From Pegea sp. RAD2-039 (Eukaryota > Chordata > Thaliacea > Salpida > Salpidae), in assembly GCA_034620365.1 (NCBI GenBank), contig JAQGEQ010000380.1:3782001-3846000 (forward strand): a stretch of 64,000 nt of DNA, read 5' to 3'. The notes under the pieces are model-generated. The model was not told where the DNA came from, ran no database searches, and saw nothing but the letters and a program-made list of their open reading frames with translations. Below, piece after piece: positions 10,703 through 21,604 of the stretch (the first letter of the stretch is position 1; each line of letters opens with the position of its first letter). The position numbers were made by a program, and so were the translations under genes.

Positions 10703-13700
10703 AATTGGGTTTTATTTTTCAATCTTCGTTTGGTAACAAATGTAACATTTCGTCATACAAATGTACAAATTATTCGTATTTCATTTTTTTTACTTTATCC
10801 TTTAATTTCTTTGTAAGTCACTTTTGATTACCGGGTAGAATCTGGTTTTTGTATCTAACCGTAATTCGTCAATTTCTGTTTTTCACTTTACGTTTTGTCT
10901 CCTTACATTTACAAATTTCTAATCATGATAAACTTTCAATTAAATGCCATATTTTTGAAATTTCTTGTTTGTTGGCCATGCTTCTGAGTAATATTTTAAC
11001 AAATGGCCATAAAAGTAGTTTTAGAATAATTTTTCACTGAAATCGTTTTAACGATCTTGTAAAACTTTTAATTTCAAATGTTTAACACTGTCAAAGCTAT
11101 TGGTTATTGTCACGTAATTCATTGGAAGTGGAAATATTAGCTAATTTTTATTCTAAGATTTCAGTTCTAGATATTGTTAATTCAAAAAGATTTGTATAAA
11201 AGATTTTTATATCTTTATTGTGTAATCTGAAAAGACTTTTGTGTGCGAAGGAAAGTCATCATTTCATAAAAATCTATTTCGTGAAACCACCCAAAATTTG
11301 TTTTTGTGCTATTTTTCAAAAGCAGAATTAGAGCTGATAAAAAATTTATTAATTTAGTTTTTAAAGTGTTATCGATAGTAAGTTCAAAATTTATTTTTCA
11401 ATGATAATTTAAAATTAATTCTCTTTTTAAATAAATATTTGGTTTTTGTGACTGGCCTGCTTAGAGTATGAACTACAACTTGAAAAGATTTTTGTAAATC
11501 TTACAATATTTATCTTACCCAGTTTTAATTTCATAATCAAAGTTTAACTTTGAATAAAACTTGAATAAGACCTCATCTTTTTTTTTATAAAAGCTTTGTT
11601 TTTAAAGATATTTTTCATATACTTTTCTCTTTGTGTTCTTTTGTTTAATAATTCACCAACTCAAAGAAAACTTTTGTTTGTTTAATTATTGCGTTATTTT
11701 AATGATGTGAATATAACCAAATGATTTTTTTATTTTTAATGGTGCTGTTAATTGTAAACTGTTACAAGTTATGGAGTTTTTTTTTGTTTGGAGGTTATTT
11801 ACTTTGAAACTGTCAAAGGTTGAAATATCTTATTATCCTTCATATAATCTATCATAAAGCTTGATACTAACTAAAACTTTAGTTAATGATTAACTAAAAT
11901 AGAAACCTCATCCTTTTAAGAAATTTCTAAAAAGAATTTGTTAAAAATAATTATCTATATTGTATCGAAACTTATAAATTCTAAGTTATCTATTATAGTT
12001 TCTCCCTAACTCTGTTTAATTGATTTTTGTTTAAATAAAAAGAGCTTCTAATAATAGTAAAAAACCTTTTAGTTTACATTTAGAGAATATTTTGGCATTA
12101 GTATTTGTTTGATTTTGTTTAAAGCTTTCTCTTTATATGCTATTTTCCGAGATAAAGTTTTATGTAATTTAAAATGTCTGAATTTTTTATACTAATAATA
12201 TTGATACTAGAGTATTCAATTTTTTGGTTATACATTTATTTACAATTATATACAGTAATACATATAATTTATTATACTTTTAACAAATTCATGTTCAATG
12301 TCACCATTTACCTAATGGTTTATATAAATTGTAATTGTAAAGAATAAGATGTTATATATGTAAATATTTCTCGACAAATATGTTGTAAAATTGTTCAAAC
12401 TCTTTAGTGTACTTACTTCTGATATCTGTTCATTAACATAATGTATCTATTTACTTGTATTTTATTTTGTTGGATAAGCTTGTTTTACTTTCTTACTAAT
12501 CTACTTTCTTTTATACTAAAAACAAAGTCATATAATTATTACTTGCTTTAATAAATATTGTTTTAAAGTATTTTTCCATTAAAAAAATCAATTAGTATTT
12601 AAGTTGCTAAAAAAACAAACTAAAAGAAAACTTGCAGTTGTTAAGTTAGTTGTTAATAATATTGTTCTTTGTGTTCGCTATAAGAACAGTATTATATGTC
12701 ATCTGCAGCCATTTGTTAATTGGAATAAGTAAAAATACTTACATAATACACCCGGGTATTAGAAAATAAATAATTTAAAATGTAAATCAACTAAAAAATT
12801 AGGATATTCTGGATACATTAGTTTCGAGGATTCTATGTTTTAAATTCTAACCATAAATTCCTTTTTTCCGTTTTTACGTCTTTAAATTTTACAATGTAAC
12901 AAAATAAATAGGAATAAAAGATAATTAAAAGCTTCAATATCTAATAGTAAGATAAATTTATAATAATGAAGTGTTTCTAAAAATTAATAAAATATTTTAA
13001 AAACTATAAATGTTAAAAATTGGTAATAGTTTTATAAATATTTTATACCTCAGTTTATAAAACAACAAAAATAGTAAAATTTATGCCCCAGAAAATTTTT
13101 GAAGCTTATATATTCAGTAAAAAAACTAGAAAAGATGAAATTGAAAAACGAAGAGTATTTGCAAACGTTTTACATATTTTACAATTTCTTTTGAACAGCA
13201 AATACTTACAATAGAGTGAAAATGACTAAAACTTATTTTACTTTCAAAATGAAATTTATTCCTAAGATCAAAAGTCAGTACTTATCATTTTGCAAAAAAG
13301 AGTATACGCTCAAATAAATTAAATACTTTGCTGTACACTGATAAAAGTAGATACACCAAAGGACCTCAACAACCAATTGCAAGATTACTAAACAACACAA
13401 CAAAACTTACAAATAAAATCCTCTTATTAGATTAAAAGGTTCAAACAAAAAAGTGCTGAAACAACTCAGATTAATTTCTGCTAGGGTTTCATACCTTAAA
13501 CAGTTTTTAAAGTAACTCAACTAGAATTTAAATGAAAAATGGCTTCGCACTGCTAAATGGTCTGAAAAACATTGTTGTCCTTAAAATTAATTCTTTAATT
13601 AAAAACACAAGTAAACAAATATTATAAAATAATTCTGTAACTCGATTTACAAAAGTTATAATTTGATATTATTGTCAAAAGTAATAACTGTTTAGTAAAG

Positions 13701-13933
13701 CTAACTAATTTTGCTGATAATGTTGCCTTTCTATATTTTGGTTATCGATAACCTTACAAGATTTATCCCGATAATATTTCCAAAGAAAATAATTACCCCG
13801 CCAAAAATAATTTTAATACTAAAATATTTTTTAACGATTTTAATATCTTTTATCAAATTATAATTTTGCTTGCTTAATATTGTTAAAACACATATTGTTA
13901 CTCATCGGTATTTTTTTATTTTTAAAAGTGTAA
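10703..13933. other. AT-rich intergenic DNA with repeat copy D
   Basis: No gene is recognised. The open frame of 63 codons at 10849 has no motif. Repeat copy D lies inside and is listed separately. Confidence 0.6.
12290..12450 (-). repeat. Dispersed repeat copy D (outer right)
   Basis: Its reverse complement matches copy A through AACATATTTGTCGAGAAATA, CATCTTATTCTTTACA and GTGACATTGAACATG. It is shorter than A-C. It has the same orientation as copy B and lies near the mirror position of copy A. Confidence 0.65.
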
Positions 13934-14275
13934 AGGAGGGTGACTCAAGAAAACACCTCCCGCTAACAAACATTCTCACAAATAATATCAATTGAGTTAG
14001 AAATATAAAAAGTAACACGTGGCATTTCAGGAGTCCTCAAAGCATGTCAAAGCAGTGAACAATTACATAGAATGTTAATGATATAAAAAAGGGGAAAATC
14101 ACAGCTTAGAGATGGAAGTGTTGGCAATATTATAACGGTCAACTTCTTTTTGAACAACACGAGTGATTCTCACATGACAATGTCTGATGGCAGCTGGTTC
14201 CAAGTGCTAATTGTGCGGTATAAGAAAAAACTTTCTTTGATTAACCTACCAGATGTTATGGGTTTATTAAGATGT
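13934..14275 (-). mobile_element. LINE 3' end, 5'-truncated copy
   Basis: Read on the minus strand, 14275-14095 encodes the end of a non-LTR retrotransposon ORF2: RTISTWNQLPSDIV, then ESLVLFKKKL, a classic C-terminal segment of CR1/L2/Jockey-type reverse transcriptases. It carries at least one in-frame stop. The 3' UTR follows and ends in the family tail (AGCGGGAGGTG...CACCCTCCTTTACAC). It matches the longer copy at 58.8-59.8 kb. The copy ends abruptly at AAGATGTAAT beside an AT microsatellite and a SINE. Confidence 0.75.
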
Positions 14276-14304
14276 AATATATATATATGATATATATCAA
14301 TCGT

Positions 14305-14700
14305 TCATCTGAATGGCAAAAAGGTTGCCATATATGCCTACTAAGAAGGAAGTTCCAAATTCGATCCCAGGTGGACAAATATTAGTGTCAAAGAAAATTC
14401 CATATAAAATACTCGGTTAGAAGGTCCCTGTGAGTTTAGTTAATGACAACACTTCTAGGAGATGCAAAAACTCGGTATCTAAATCCGGAGCTGGAGCCCC
14501 GTAGGCAGTTTATCAGTGTAATCAATGTCGTTCTGGCAGCTCCTGCGACGCCAACTGGGCGCAGCTACATCAGTCTGGCTGTCGTGAAAACTAGAATTCT
14601 GCTGCATGGGTAACAACTGAATATCCATAACTTTTGCCCTGGCCCATATATATATATACATGGCCGTTTACGGCCGAAGCAGACCAAAATATATTTTTAT
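14305..14700 (+). mobile_element. tRNA-derived SINE (plus orientation) with GC-richer body
   Basis: The head has a pol III A-box-like TGGCAAAAAGGT (14314-14325) and a B-box-like AAATTCGATCCC (14357-14368), resembling the head at 52.8 kb. A body of about 300 bp follows. It contains CGACGCCAACTGGGCGCAG and ends in ACATGGCCGTTTACGGCCGAAGCAG, which carries a 6-bp-stem palindrome. The body's 3' half recurs at 47.0-47.2 kb, and its last 26 bp recur near 31.72 kb. It sits directly at the break of the LINE copy. A minus-strand frame of 60 codons across it is not regarded as a gene. Confidence 0.6.
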
Positions 14701-17700
14701 AAAATGTTTTGAGGGGGTGAAGTGATTAAGAGATCCAAAGTATTACAACTAACTTGAGTAGAAAAGTTACCATCTGGGGTTAGTGGCATAGAGGAAGTTT
14801 ACATAGGCACGATTTAAAGTGATTGAATTAGGATTGTGGTTATCTAAGTTAAAATATTTTCCCACAAATATGGAATTCCGACTATTTTAAAAATTCAAAA
14901 AAGTATTCAAATGAAAAATGTTGTTAATAATCGATCGCGCGTTGAAGTCATACCTAATGTAATAGAAAAATTGTCTTTTTGACGCTCGTTAGAATTTATA
15001 ATAAGCTTTTGTGAACTGAAATATATGGCTGGAAAGATGATATTTTGAACTGTGTGCGAAGAGAATCTGAAAAAACTGAAAATGTGGTTATTTGCCACTT
15101 TCATTTTTTGAAAAAAACTTTGTAGATTCTTAAAACCCATGTTGGGACTGGAACTTTTCAGTACTTGAAATCATTTGATTGTTTTTTTTTAATTTCGGTT
15201 ATACTCCTCTTTTAGAAGGCGTTTATATTATATTAGCAGAAGATAAACCTAGTTTTGATTAAAAGTTTTTTTTTCTTCAAATTATCCACAAGATGATTTG
15301 ACACAAAATCAATATTAATAATCCTGGGACTTGATTTGATGAAGTAAAAGGGATTTTTCAGCTTTTGATGGTTTCCAAAGTTAAATTTTCTAAATTAGTT
15401 TTTATTTCATTACTGAGTGTTAGACATGTTTTTACAAGGCTGCAGAATTGTCTTTAACATTGAGATCGTCAATAAATATGTTCAAAATATTATAATAGAA
15501 AAACTTTGAGTATAAATTGGGTTTATACTAACGAACTTAAGTTAGCAAAGCTTTTTTTTTTTTTTGGGAAATAGATTTCTCGTAGACGCTCGAAACTTTT
15601 TCAGGAAGTCTTAACTTTTTGCTTTATAATTTTAGTTAGCTAAATGGTAAGAGGTTTGATTTGCTTGAATTTTATTTCTTTTTTCATCAACTACAACAGA
15701 CTAATTTTTATTATTAATATATTTAAAATATTTTCAGTTTTCAGTCGGTGAATAGATTTCAATAGGGTAACCAAATTTTGAAACTTTTTTTCCAACTACA
15801 TTACTTCCTTAAATTCTATCACTTCTTTTTAAATTAAGTTATAAGTGTATGATTTAAGAGGTTTTGTTGCCAGGTGATAAATTGTAGTGACATTTTCTTC
15901 ATTTTCTGCATTTAGGTTTTTTTGTAATTCCTAGCTGCGTTATAATTTGAGCTTCGCTTTGTTCTCTTTTTCATGTTGAATTATAGCTTTTGAAACTTTT
16001 TTCTTTTATTTCTCCACATTTATAATGTGCCGTGCTCACTCTAAAAACTTTATAACTTCTTATCTGGAGCCATGCGTTATTCATTAAAAACATAAATCCA
16101 TAAGCGCTAAACTTATAATTTATATTAATGATAAAGCAAGCTTCAAAGCAGTTCATTTTTAGAATTACACAAAAATGCATTTGGCACACTATTACCTTTA
16201 AAATCACTATCAACAAGTTTTGTCAGTCCTTCGTCAGAGGAGATAACTGTTGCGGTAATCACAACAAATTGATGCAATGCTTCAAGCGGAAGATGGCTTG
16301 CGCTTGCAAGATTTAGTTAAGTTTTGTAAAAAGAAGTCTATAGACTAAGCTGTAAAAGAAGAATTGCGTTGTATTAACAACAGTACATTTTATACTTTAT
16401 TGTATTAATTGTATTTACTTTAGTTCCCCATATCTATCACACTAATATGATTTTCTTCTGTTGTAATTTTTTACCCGTCTACAAGTCAAATTCTTTTTGT
16501 ATAGAACTAAAAAACTTACTTTTTATGAATTTACAGATTAAGTCTGCAAAGAATGTGGTAAAATCAAAATGAACTTGCCAATGCAAGATTTGAAAACTAC
16601 TGTTCTAGACTATTCGATGGTCTTATGGTAACCGTACATATTGTGTTTCTCTTGCGTAAGTTCCATGCTTTAATTGATGTCATTGAACTGAACATACACG
16701 TTTTTGCTTTCTTTTTCTATATAGATTTTCTCTTCTGTTTGATTGTATACTTTTAATTAATTGACTCACATAAGTTTGTTAAACTTTTCTTAAATAACCA
16801 GATATATTTGTTCCTTATGCATTAAATATTGTTAAATATTTATGCGTTGTTAATAATTGAATATTTATCTAATCATTATAATGCTTTGATTAATTCTATA
16901 CTTTATGAACTTTCTTAAAATTTTGATTGTATTGAATTAATATTTCTTTTTTTTTTTTAATAATTTTGTTTAGTGGGTAAACAAAAATATAATTTAACTG
17001 AATATTGGGTACAAGAAGAGCTTGTTTTTTACATCTTTGTTATAATAATTAGGCCAACAATTTGAAAATTAATATATAGAATATATTACTAATACTTTTG
17101 TTGCTTCATCTATTTAGTAAACTTGATTTGGTTTTATAGATTCATTTTTGTAAAAGCTTTTGAAATATATCATAGTTAATTTATTATTTTTTATTAGTAT
17201 AACTTTATTAGTCGTGTTTAAGCTCAATATTTTTAAACTTGCTCCGCATAAGTTTATTTTTTGAATACTTTTAACTATTGATTGATAATTTTTCCTAAAT
17301 GAATTGTGTTTCTTCTAATACTAAATACAAATTATTTTATTTAAATTAAGTTATTAATGTAAACTTTCCTTTTTTTTTTATATTTCTTCAATCTTGTCCC
17401 ATTAATTTTATTTTTGTTTTATTTTTATAAAAAAATTTTCTTTTTTATATTGAAACAATTTATTATTTTTAACTTGTTTTTTTTAATTGTCAGTGAGTGT
17501 ATGGCTTTGAGCTTTTTTAACTGTTATGTTTCATTTAGATTTAAGTCAATGACTTTACATTCATATTGCTCTAAAGTATTTTTTATCTCTGATTTGTATA
17601 GCTATCTTTTATAAATAAGCCTGTAAAAATAAGAACTCATGTACTTTATTTTCATTTTGAGGTATAACAATTATCTTTATTATACTAAGTTGTTATCTTA

Positions 17701-17784
17701 TGAAGTATTTGTTGTTAATTTGTTATGAATTTATAAGTTTAAAATCTTGTACAATTTTTTTAGGTATCAAAATATATATTTAAG
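14701..17784. other. Intergenic DNA; possible cysteine-rich exon near 16.2-16.6 kb
   Basis: Mostly AT-rich. At 16223-16316 a short plus-strand frame after a TTTTGTCAG acceptor-like site reads SFVRGDNCCGNH...MQCFKRKMACACKI and then stops. At about 16551 another frame reads CKECGKIKMN. No signal peptide exon was found, so no gene is called. Confidence 0.3.
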
Positions 17785-19803
17785 ATGTTGTCAGCAGCTT
17801 TCAAATGTGCTAGACCTTACTCGAAATTGCTACATGATTTCACCAACTTAAATCATGTTACCACCAATAGTGGTTTGAGTAGCATTTTAAGGCGCGCATA
17901 TTCAGAGGGGGTAAAAGGAGCTGTTGTTGGTATTGACTTGGGTACAACTAACTCTTGTGTTTCTGTAATGGAAGGTAAACAAGCAAAAGTTTTGGAAAAC
18001 TCTCAAGGATCTAGAACTACTCCTTCAGTTGTAGCTTTTACCGGAGAAGGTGAAAGACTCGCTGGAACTCCTGCTAGACGTCAAGCTGTTACTAATCCTG
18101 GAAATACTTTCTATGCTACTAAAAGATTGATTGGACGTCGCTTTGATGAGCCTGAAATTCAAAAAGAATGTAAAATAAGTCCATTTAAAATTGTCAAAGC
18201 TACTAATGGAGATGCATGGGTTGAAGGTACAGATGGTAAACGATATTCACCTTCACAAGTTGGTGCTTTTGTACTTATAAAAATGAAGGAGACAGCAGAA
18301 AGATATTTAAATCAGCCTGTGAAGAATGCTGTAGTAACTGTCCCTGCATATTTCAATGATTCACAGCGTCAAGCTACTAAAGATGCTGGTCAAATTGCTG
18401 GTTTGAATGTTCTTCGGGTTATTAATGAGCCTACTGCTGCTGCACTTGCATATGGAATGGATAAAACTGACGACAAAGTGATTGCTGTCTATGATCTTGG
18501 TGGTGGCACCTTTGATATCTCTCTTCTTGAAATCCAAAAAGGTGTGTTTGAAGTGAAGTCGACAAATGGTGATACTATGTTGGGTGGTGAAGACTTTGAC
18601 AATGCAATTGTCGAGTTTTTGCTTGCTGAGTTTATGAAGGACCAAGGACTTGATTTGAGAAAAGACAAGATGGCAATACAACGTGTAAAAGAAGCTGCTG
18701 AAAAAGCTAAAATCGAATTATCATCTTCTCTGTGGACAGATATCAATTTACCTTATCTTACTATGGATGCTTCTGGTCCAAAACACATGAACTTGAAGAT
18801 GTCTAGGTCTCAGCTTGAATCTTTGGTTGGTGATTTGATTCAAAGAACTGTGAAACCATGTGAGAAGGCAATTTCTGATGCTGATGTAAAGAAAAGTGAA
18901 ATCGGAGACATTATTTTGGTTGGTGGAATGACTCGTATGCCAAAAGTTCAATCTACAGTTGAGAATTTGTTCGGTAAAACTCCCAGTAAATCAGTGAATC
19001 CAGACGAAGCTGTTGCCATGGGAGCTGCTATTCAAGGTGGCGTGCTTGCTGGTAACGTGACGGACGTTCTTCTGCTCGATGTCACTCCACTTTCATTGGG
19101 AATTGAAACTCTAGGAGGCGTCTTTACTAAACTCATCACTCGCAACACAACGATCCCAACAAAGAAGAGTCAAGTCTTCAGTACCGCAGCTGATGGTCAG
19201 ACACAAGTTGAGATCAAAGTTCATCAAGGTGAGAGAGAAATGGCCGCTGATAACAAGCTTCTTGGTCAATTTCAACTGGTCGGTATTCCACCTGCCCCAC
19301 GAGGTGTACCACAAGTCGAAGTGACTTTTGATATTGATGCTAACGGGATTGTGAATGTGTCTGCTCGCGATAAGGGCACAGGGCGTGAGCAACAAATTGT
19401 CATCCAGTCTTCAGGAGGTCTCAGTAAAGACGAGATCGAGAATATGGTGAAGAAGGCAGAAGAATACGCCGCAGAAGACAAAGAACGTAAAGAGAAGGCT
19501 GAAATCATCAATCAGGCTGAGGGTGTGATCAATGACACTGAAACAAAGATGGAGGAGTTTAAAGATCAACTTCCCAAAGAGGAGAGTGAAAATATCAAAG
19601 AAGAAATTGAAAAATTACGTCAAGTACTCGCTGATAAAGAATCTCAGAGCACAGAATCAATTCGTGAAGCTTTCTCTAACCTTCAACAAAAAAGTCTTAA
19701 GTTATTTGAGATCGCTTACAACAAAATGGCTTCAGAAAGAAGCAATGAGAGCAAACCAGAAGACGACAGCAGTGGTGATGCAGATTCGAAGAAGCAGCAA
19801 TAA
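17764..19803 (+). CDS. HSPA9: Mortalin / mitochondrial HSP70 (ATG at 17785)
   Basis: A 672-aa intronless frame. Residues 1-about 40 are basic and lack acidic clusters ([14 protein letters not shown]...ILRRAYS), as in a mitochondrial presequence. The DnaK-type ATPase domain follows with [23 protein letters not shown] and [10 protein letters not shown]. The interdomain linker is [16 protein letters not shown], the substrate-binding domain includes [18 protein letters not shown], and the C-terminal helical lid ends in a Ser/Asp/Lys-rich tail. It is an ATP-dependent matrix chaperone for import and folding and a partner of iron-sulfur assembly. Length matches the family (about 680 aa). The ATG was chosen because it opens the presequence; an acceptor TTTTTTTAG at 17755-17763 implies a 21-nt 5' UTR piece after a cis- or trans-splice site. 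Confidence 0.97.
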   Translation, partial: VSKYIFKMLSAAFKCARPYSKLLHDFTNLNHVTTNSGLSSILRRAYSEGVKGAVVGIDLGTTNSCVSVMEGKQAKVLENSQGSRTTPSVVAFTGEGERLAGTPARRQAVTNPGNTFYATKRLIGRRFDEPEIQKECKISPFKIVKATNGDAWVEGTDGKRYSPSQVGAFVLIKMKETAERYLNQPVKNAVVTVPAYFNDSQRQATKDAGQIAGLNVLRVINEPTAAALAYGMDKTDDKVIAVYDLGGGTFDISLLEIQKGVFEVKSTNGDTMLGGEDFDNAIVEFLLAEFMKDQGLDLRKDKMAIQRVKEAAEKAKIELSSSLWTDINLPYLTMDASGPKHMNLKMSRSQLESLVGDLIQRTVKPCEKAISDADVKKSEIGDIILVGGMTRMPKVQSTVENLFGKTPSKSVNPDEAVAMGAAIQGGVLAGNVTDVLLLDVTPLSLGIETLGGVFTKLITRNTTIPTKKSQVFSTAADGQTQVEIKVHQGEREMAADNKLLGQFQLVGIPPAPRGVPQVEVTFDIDANGIVNVSARDKGTGREQQIVIQSSGGLSKDEIENMVKKAEEYAAEDKERKEKAEIINQAEGVINDTETKMEEFKDQLPKEESENIKEEIEKLRQVLADKESQSTESIREAFSNLQQKSLKLFEIAYNKMASERSNESKPEDDSSGDADSKKQQ

Positions 19804-20078
19804 ATCACAAGAATTTTAGGGGCGAATTTATTAAGTTTATTTTTCCAACCTTGATGTTTCTAGCTGGTTTTGATGATGGTACCTCCTGATTGTTAATATT
19901 GAAACAAATCATTTTTATTCTAACTTTTGATTTTGAATAAGTATTTTATTCATCGTTTTTTTAGTTGCTTCTTTCTTTTTGTGGTTAGTCAATCTCATTA
20001 CAAGAAGTGATAGGAAAATTTTGTCAAATAAATTATTTGAAAAGTTTTAATTTCAAACTTTTTGAATTCCAAAGTTTT

Positions 20079-20446
20079 TCAACAATTCACTTTGTGCTTA
20101 CTAAACCCTAAAGTAATTTCGAGGACTTAATTCAGTTTGCCTTAGAGACTGATGTGATAAATACTTGGAGATGAAAAATCCAAACTAAATTTGTTCATAG
20201 AACTTTTAGTAAATTTATTTGAAACTTTTCAAACGTAATAATTTATAAATAATAATAAAAAAATGAAAATATTTGTGAAATTGTTTCAAATCTTTTGATA
20301 TATTTGACATTACTTACCTACTAGTTCCTCCGAACCGAAGTCCTCATCAGCAAGAGATTTTTCCACTTTAGCAGCTTTTAGTATTGAAAATAATTTTCGA
20401 CGATAACTTTTTTTCCTTCTTATAACTATCTTTTTTGAATTAGTAA
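20079..20446 (-). CDS. Possible small coding exons, unknown product
   Basis: On the minus strand, 20446-20318 is open and reads TNSKKIVIRRKKSYRRK, then LFSILKAAKVEKSLADED, then FGSEELV. It ends at a consensus donor GTAAGT, and an AG precedes it at 20448-20447. The composition looks like protein rather than chance AT-rich DNA. A possible terminal exon, 20107-20079, after TTACTTTAG continues the phase for eight codons to TGA. No upstream exon or start was found. It lies tail-to-tail with HSPA9. It could be the end of an unrecognised gene or a remnant. Confidence 0.3.
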
Positions 20447-20854
20447 CTTTAAATGACGATTTGATCAAACGTCAAAGTTGCTGGTGAATATTTTAGAATT
20501 TTTTTCATCTGCAAATGTTTGTTACTATAATTAGATTAATTATTGAGTTTGGTCATCAAGTAGATCATACAACTATTAAACACAAGCTAAAAAGTATCAG
20601 ATCTACGAGAAAATGTTTAAAAAAAAGAAAAATATTTTATTAACTATTAAATGATTAAAAAATTTTTAAAGTTTTTTTTATAAAAGTACTTTTGATGACA
20701 TTTTAAGAATTTATTGTAAATTAAAAAATAAATAAAACTAAATGGTTTAAAAAATTTCATTAAAAGTACCAGCGACAAAATCATGCTGAGGTTAGGGCAC
20801 TAATGACCACAAAAATTAGACTACATCAAGTTTTCGAAACTTACAAGAAGGTAA

Positions 20855-21003
20855 AGCAGGGTACCTAAAGGGGGAATTCCCGCTAACACACCTCCAAATA
20901 ATATTACATGAAAAAATAGATGCAGCACATGGCATTTTAACCAGTCCTCATACAATATAACAACAATTACATAAAATGTTAGTAATATAAAAAAGAGAAA
21001 ATT
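20855..21003 (-). mobile_element. LINE 3' UTR fragment
   Basis: It matches the 3' UTR and tail of the LINE copies at 13.9 and 58.8 kb (shared pieces: GCTAACACACC, GGCATTTTAACCAGTCCTCA, TACATAAAATGTTAGTAATA). It contains only non-coding 3' sequence. It is the most diverged of the copies. Confidence 0.65.
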
Positions 21004-21604
21004 ATTATTTTCTAAGTACTATTTTGTATATAGTGAATGATCAAAAGATTATTTTGTGTTTTGTTCGAAAAGCATGCGTGACTTGTTTTTTAGTACAATG
21101 ATTAAAATAGTGAATCAATATCGCATCTGATTAACTGACAAATATTTTAAATAGCTTTTGCAAACTTCATCCTACAGAATTGCTTCCTAAAATGACACAA
21201 ATGCCAGTAATCAACATAAACATAAAGTATCTCGGTAAAAAGATTTTGTAGAAACTTTTGGGACAATAACTTTATAGTAATCTGGCAATCAGTGTGAATG
21301 TTTGTAGTTTCTATGATTTGTGTTCTCGATCAGCGGGTTTTTACAACCTCTAAGATTTGAAGTTCGGTTTTTGAGCTTCAAAAGTCTTAGCGATCTTTGA
21401 ACAACAATATTCAAATATTTTCTACATATCGTAGTTACTAAGGTCTCATTAATAACTTAAATTTACAAAAAAGTCTTTTGACTATAATAATTATGACGTC
21501 ATCAATGTCGATATAATTGAGATTAGGTCTATTAAACTTACTATTTCGATTTATAGTTGTATATGTTGTTTCCTGTGAATATTTTTGTTTTATATGTATA
21601 AAAA

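Noticed and set aside
18361-19511. Several antisense frames of 67-106 codons within HSPA9
   Set aside because: Shadows of a conserved intact gene on the plus strand.
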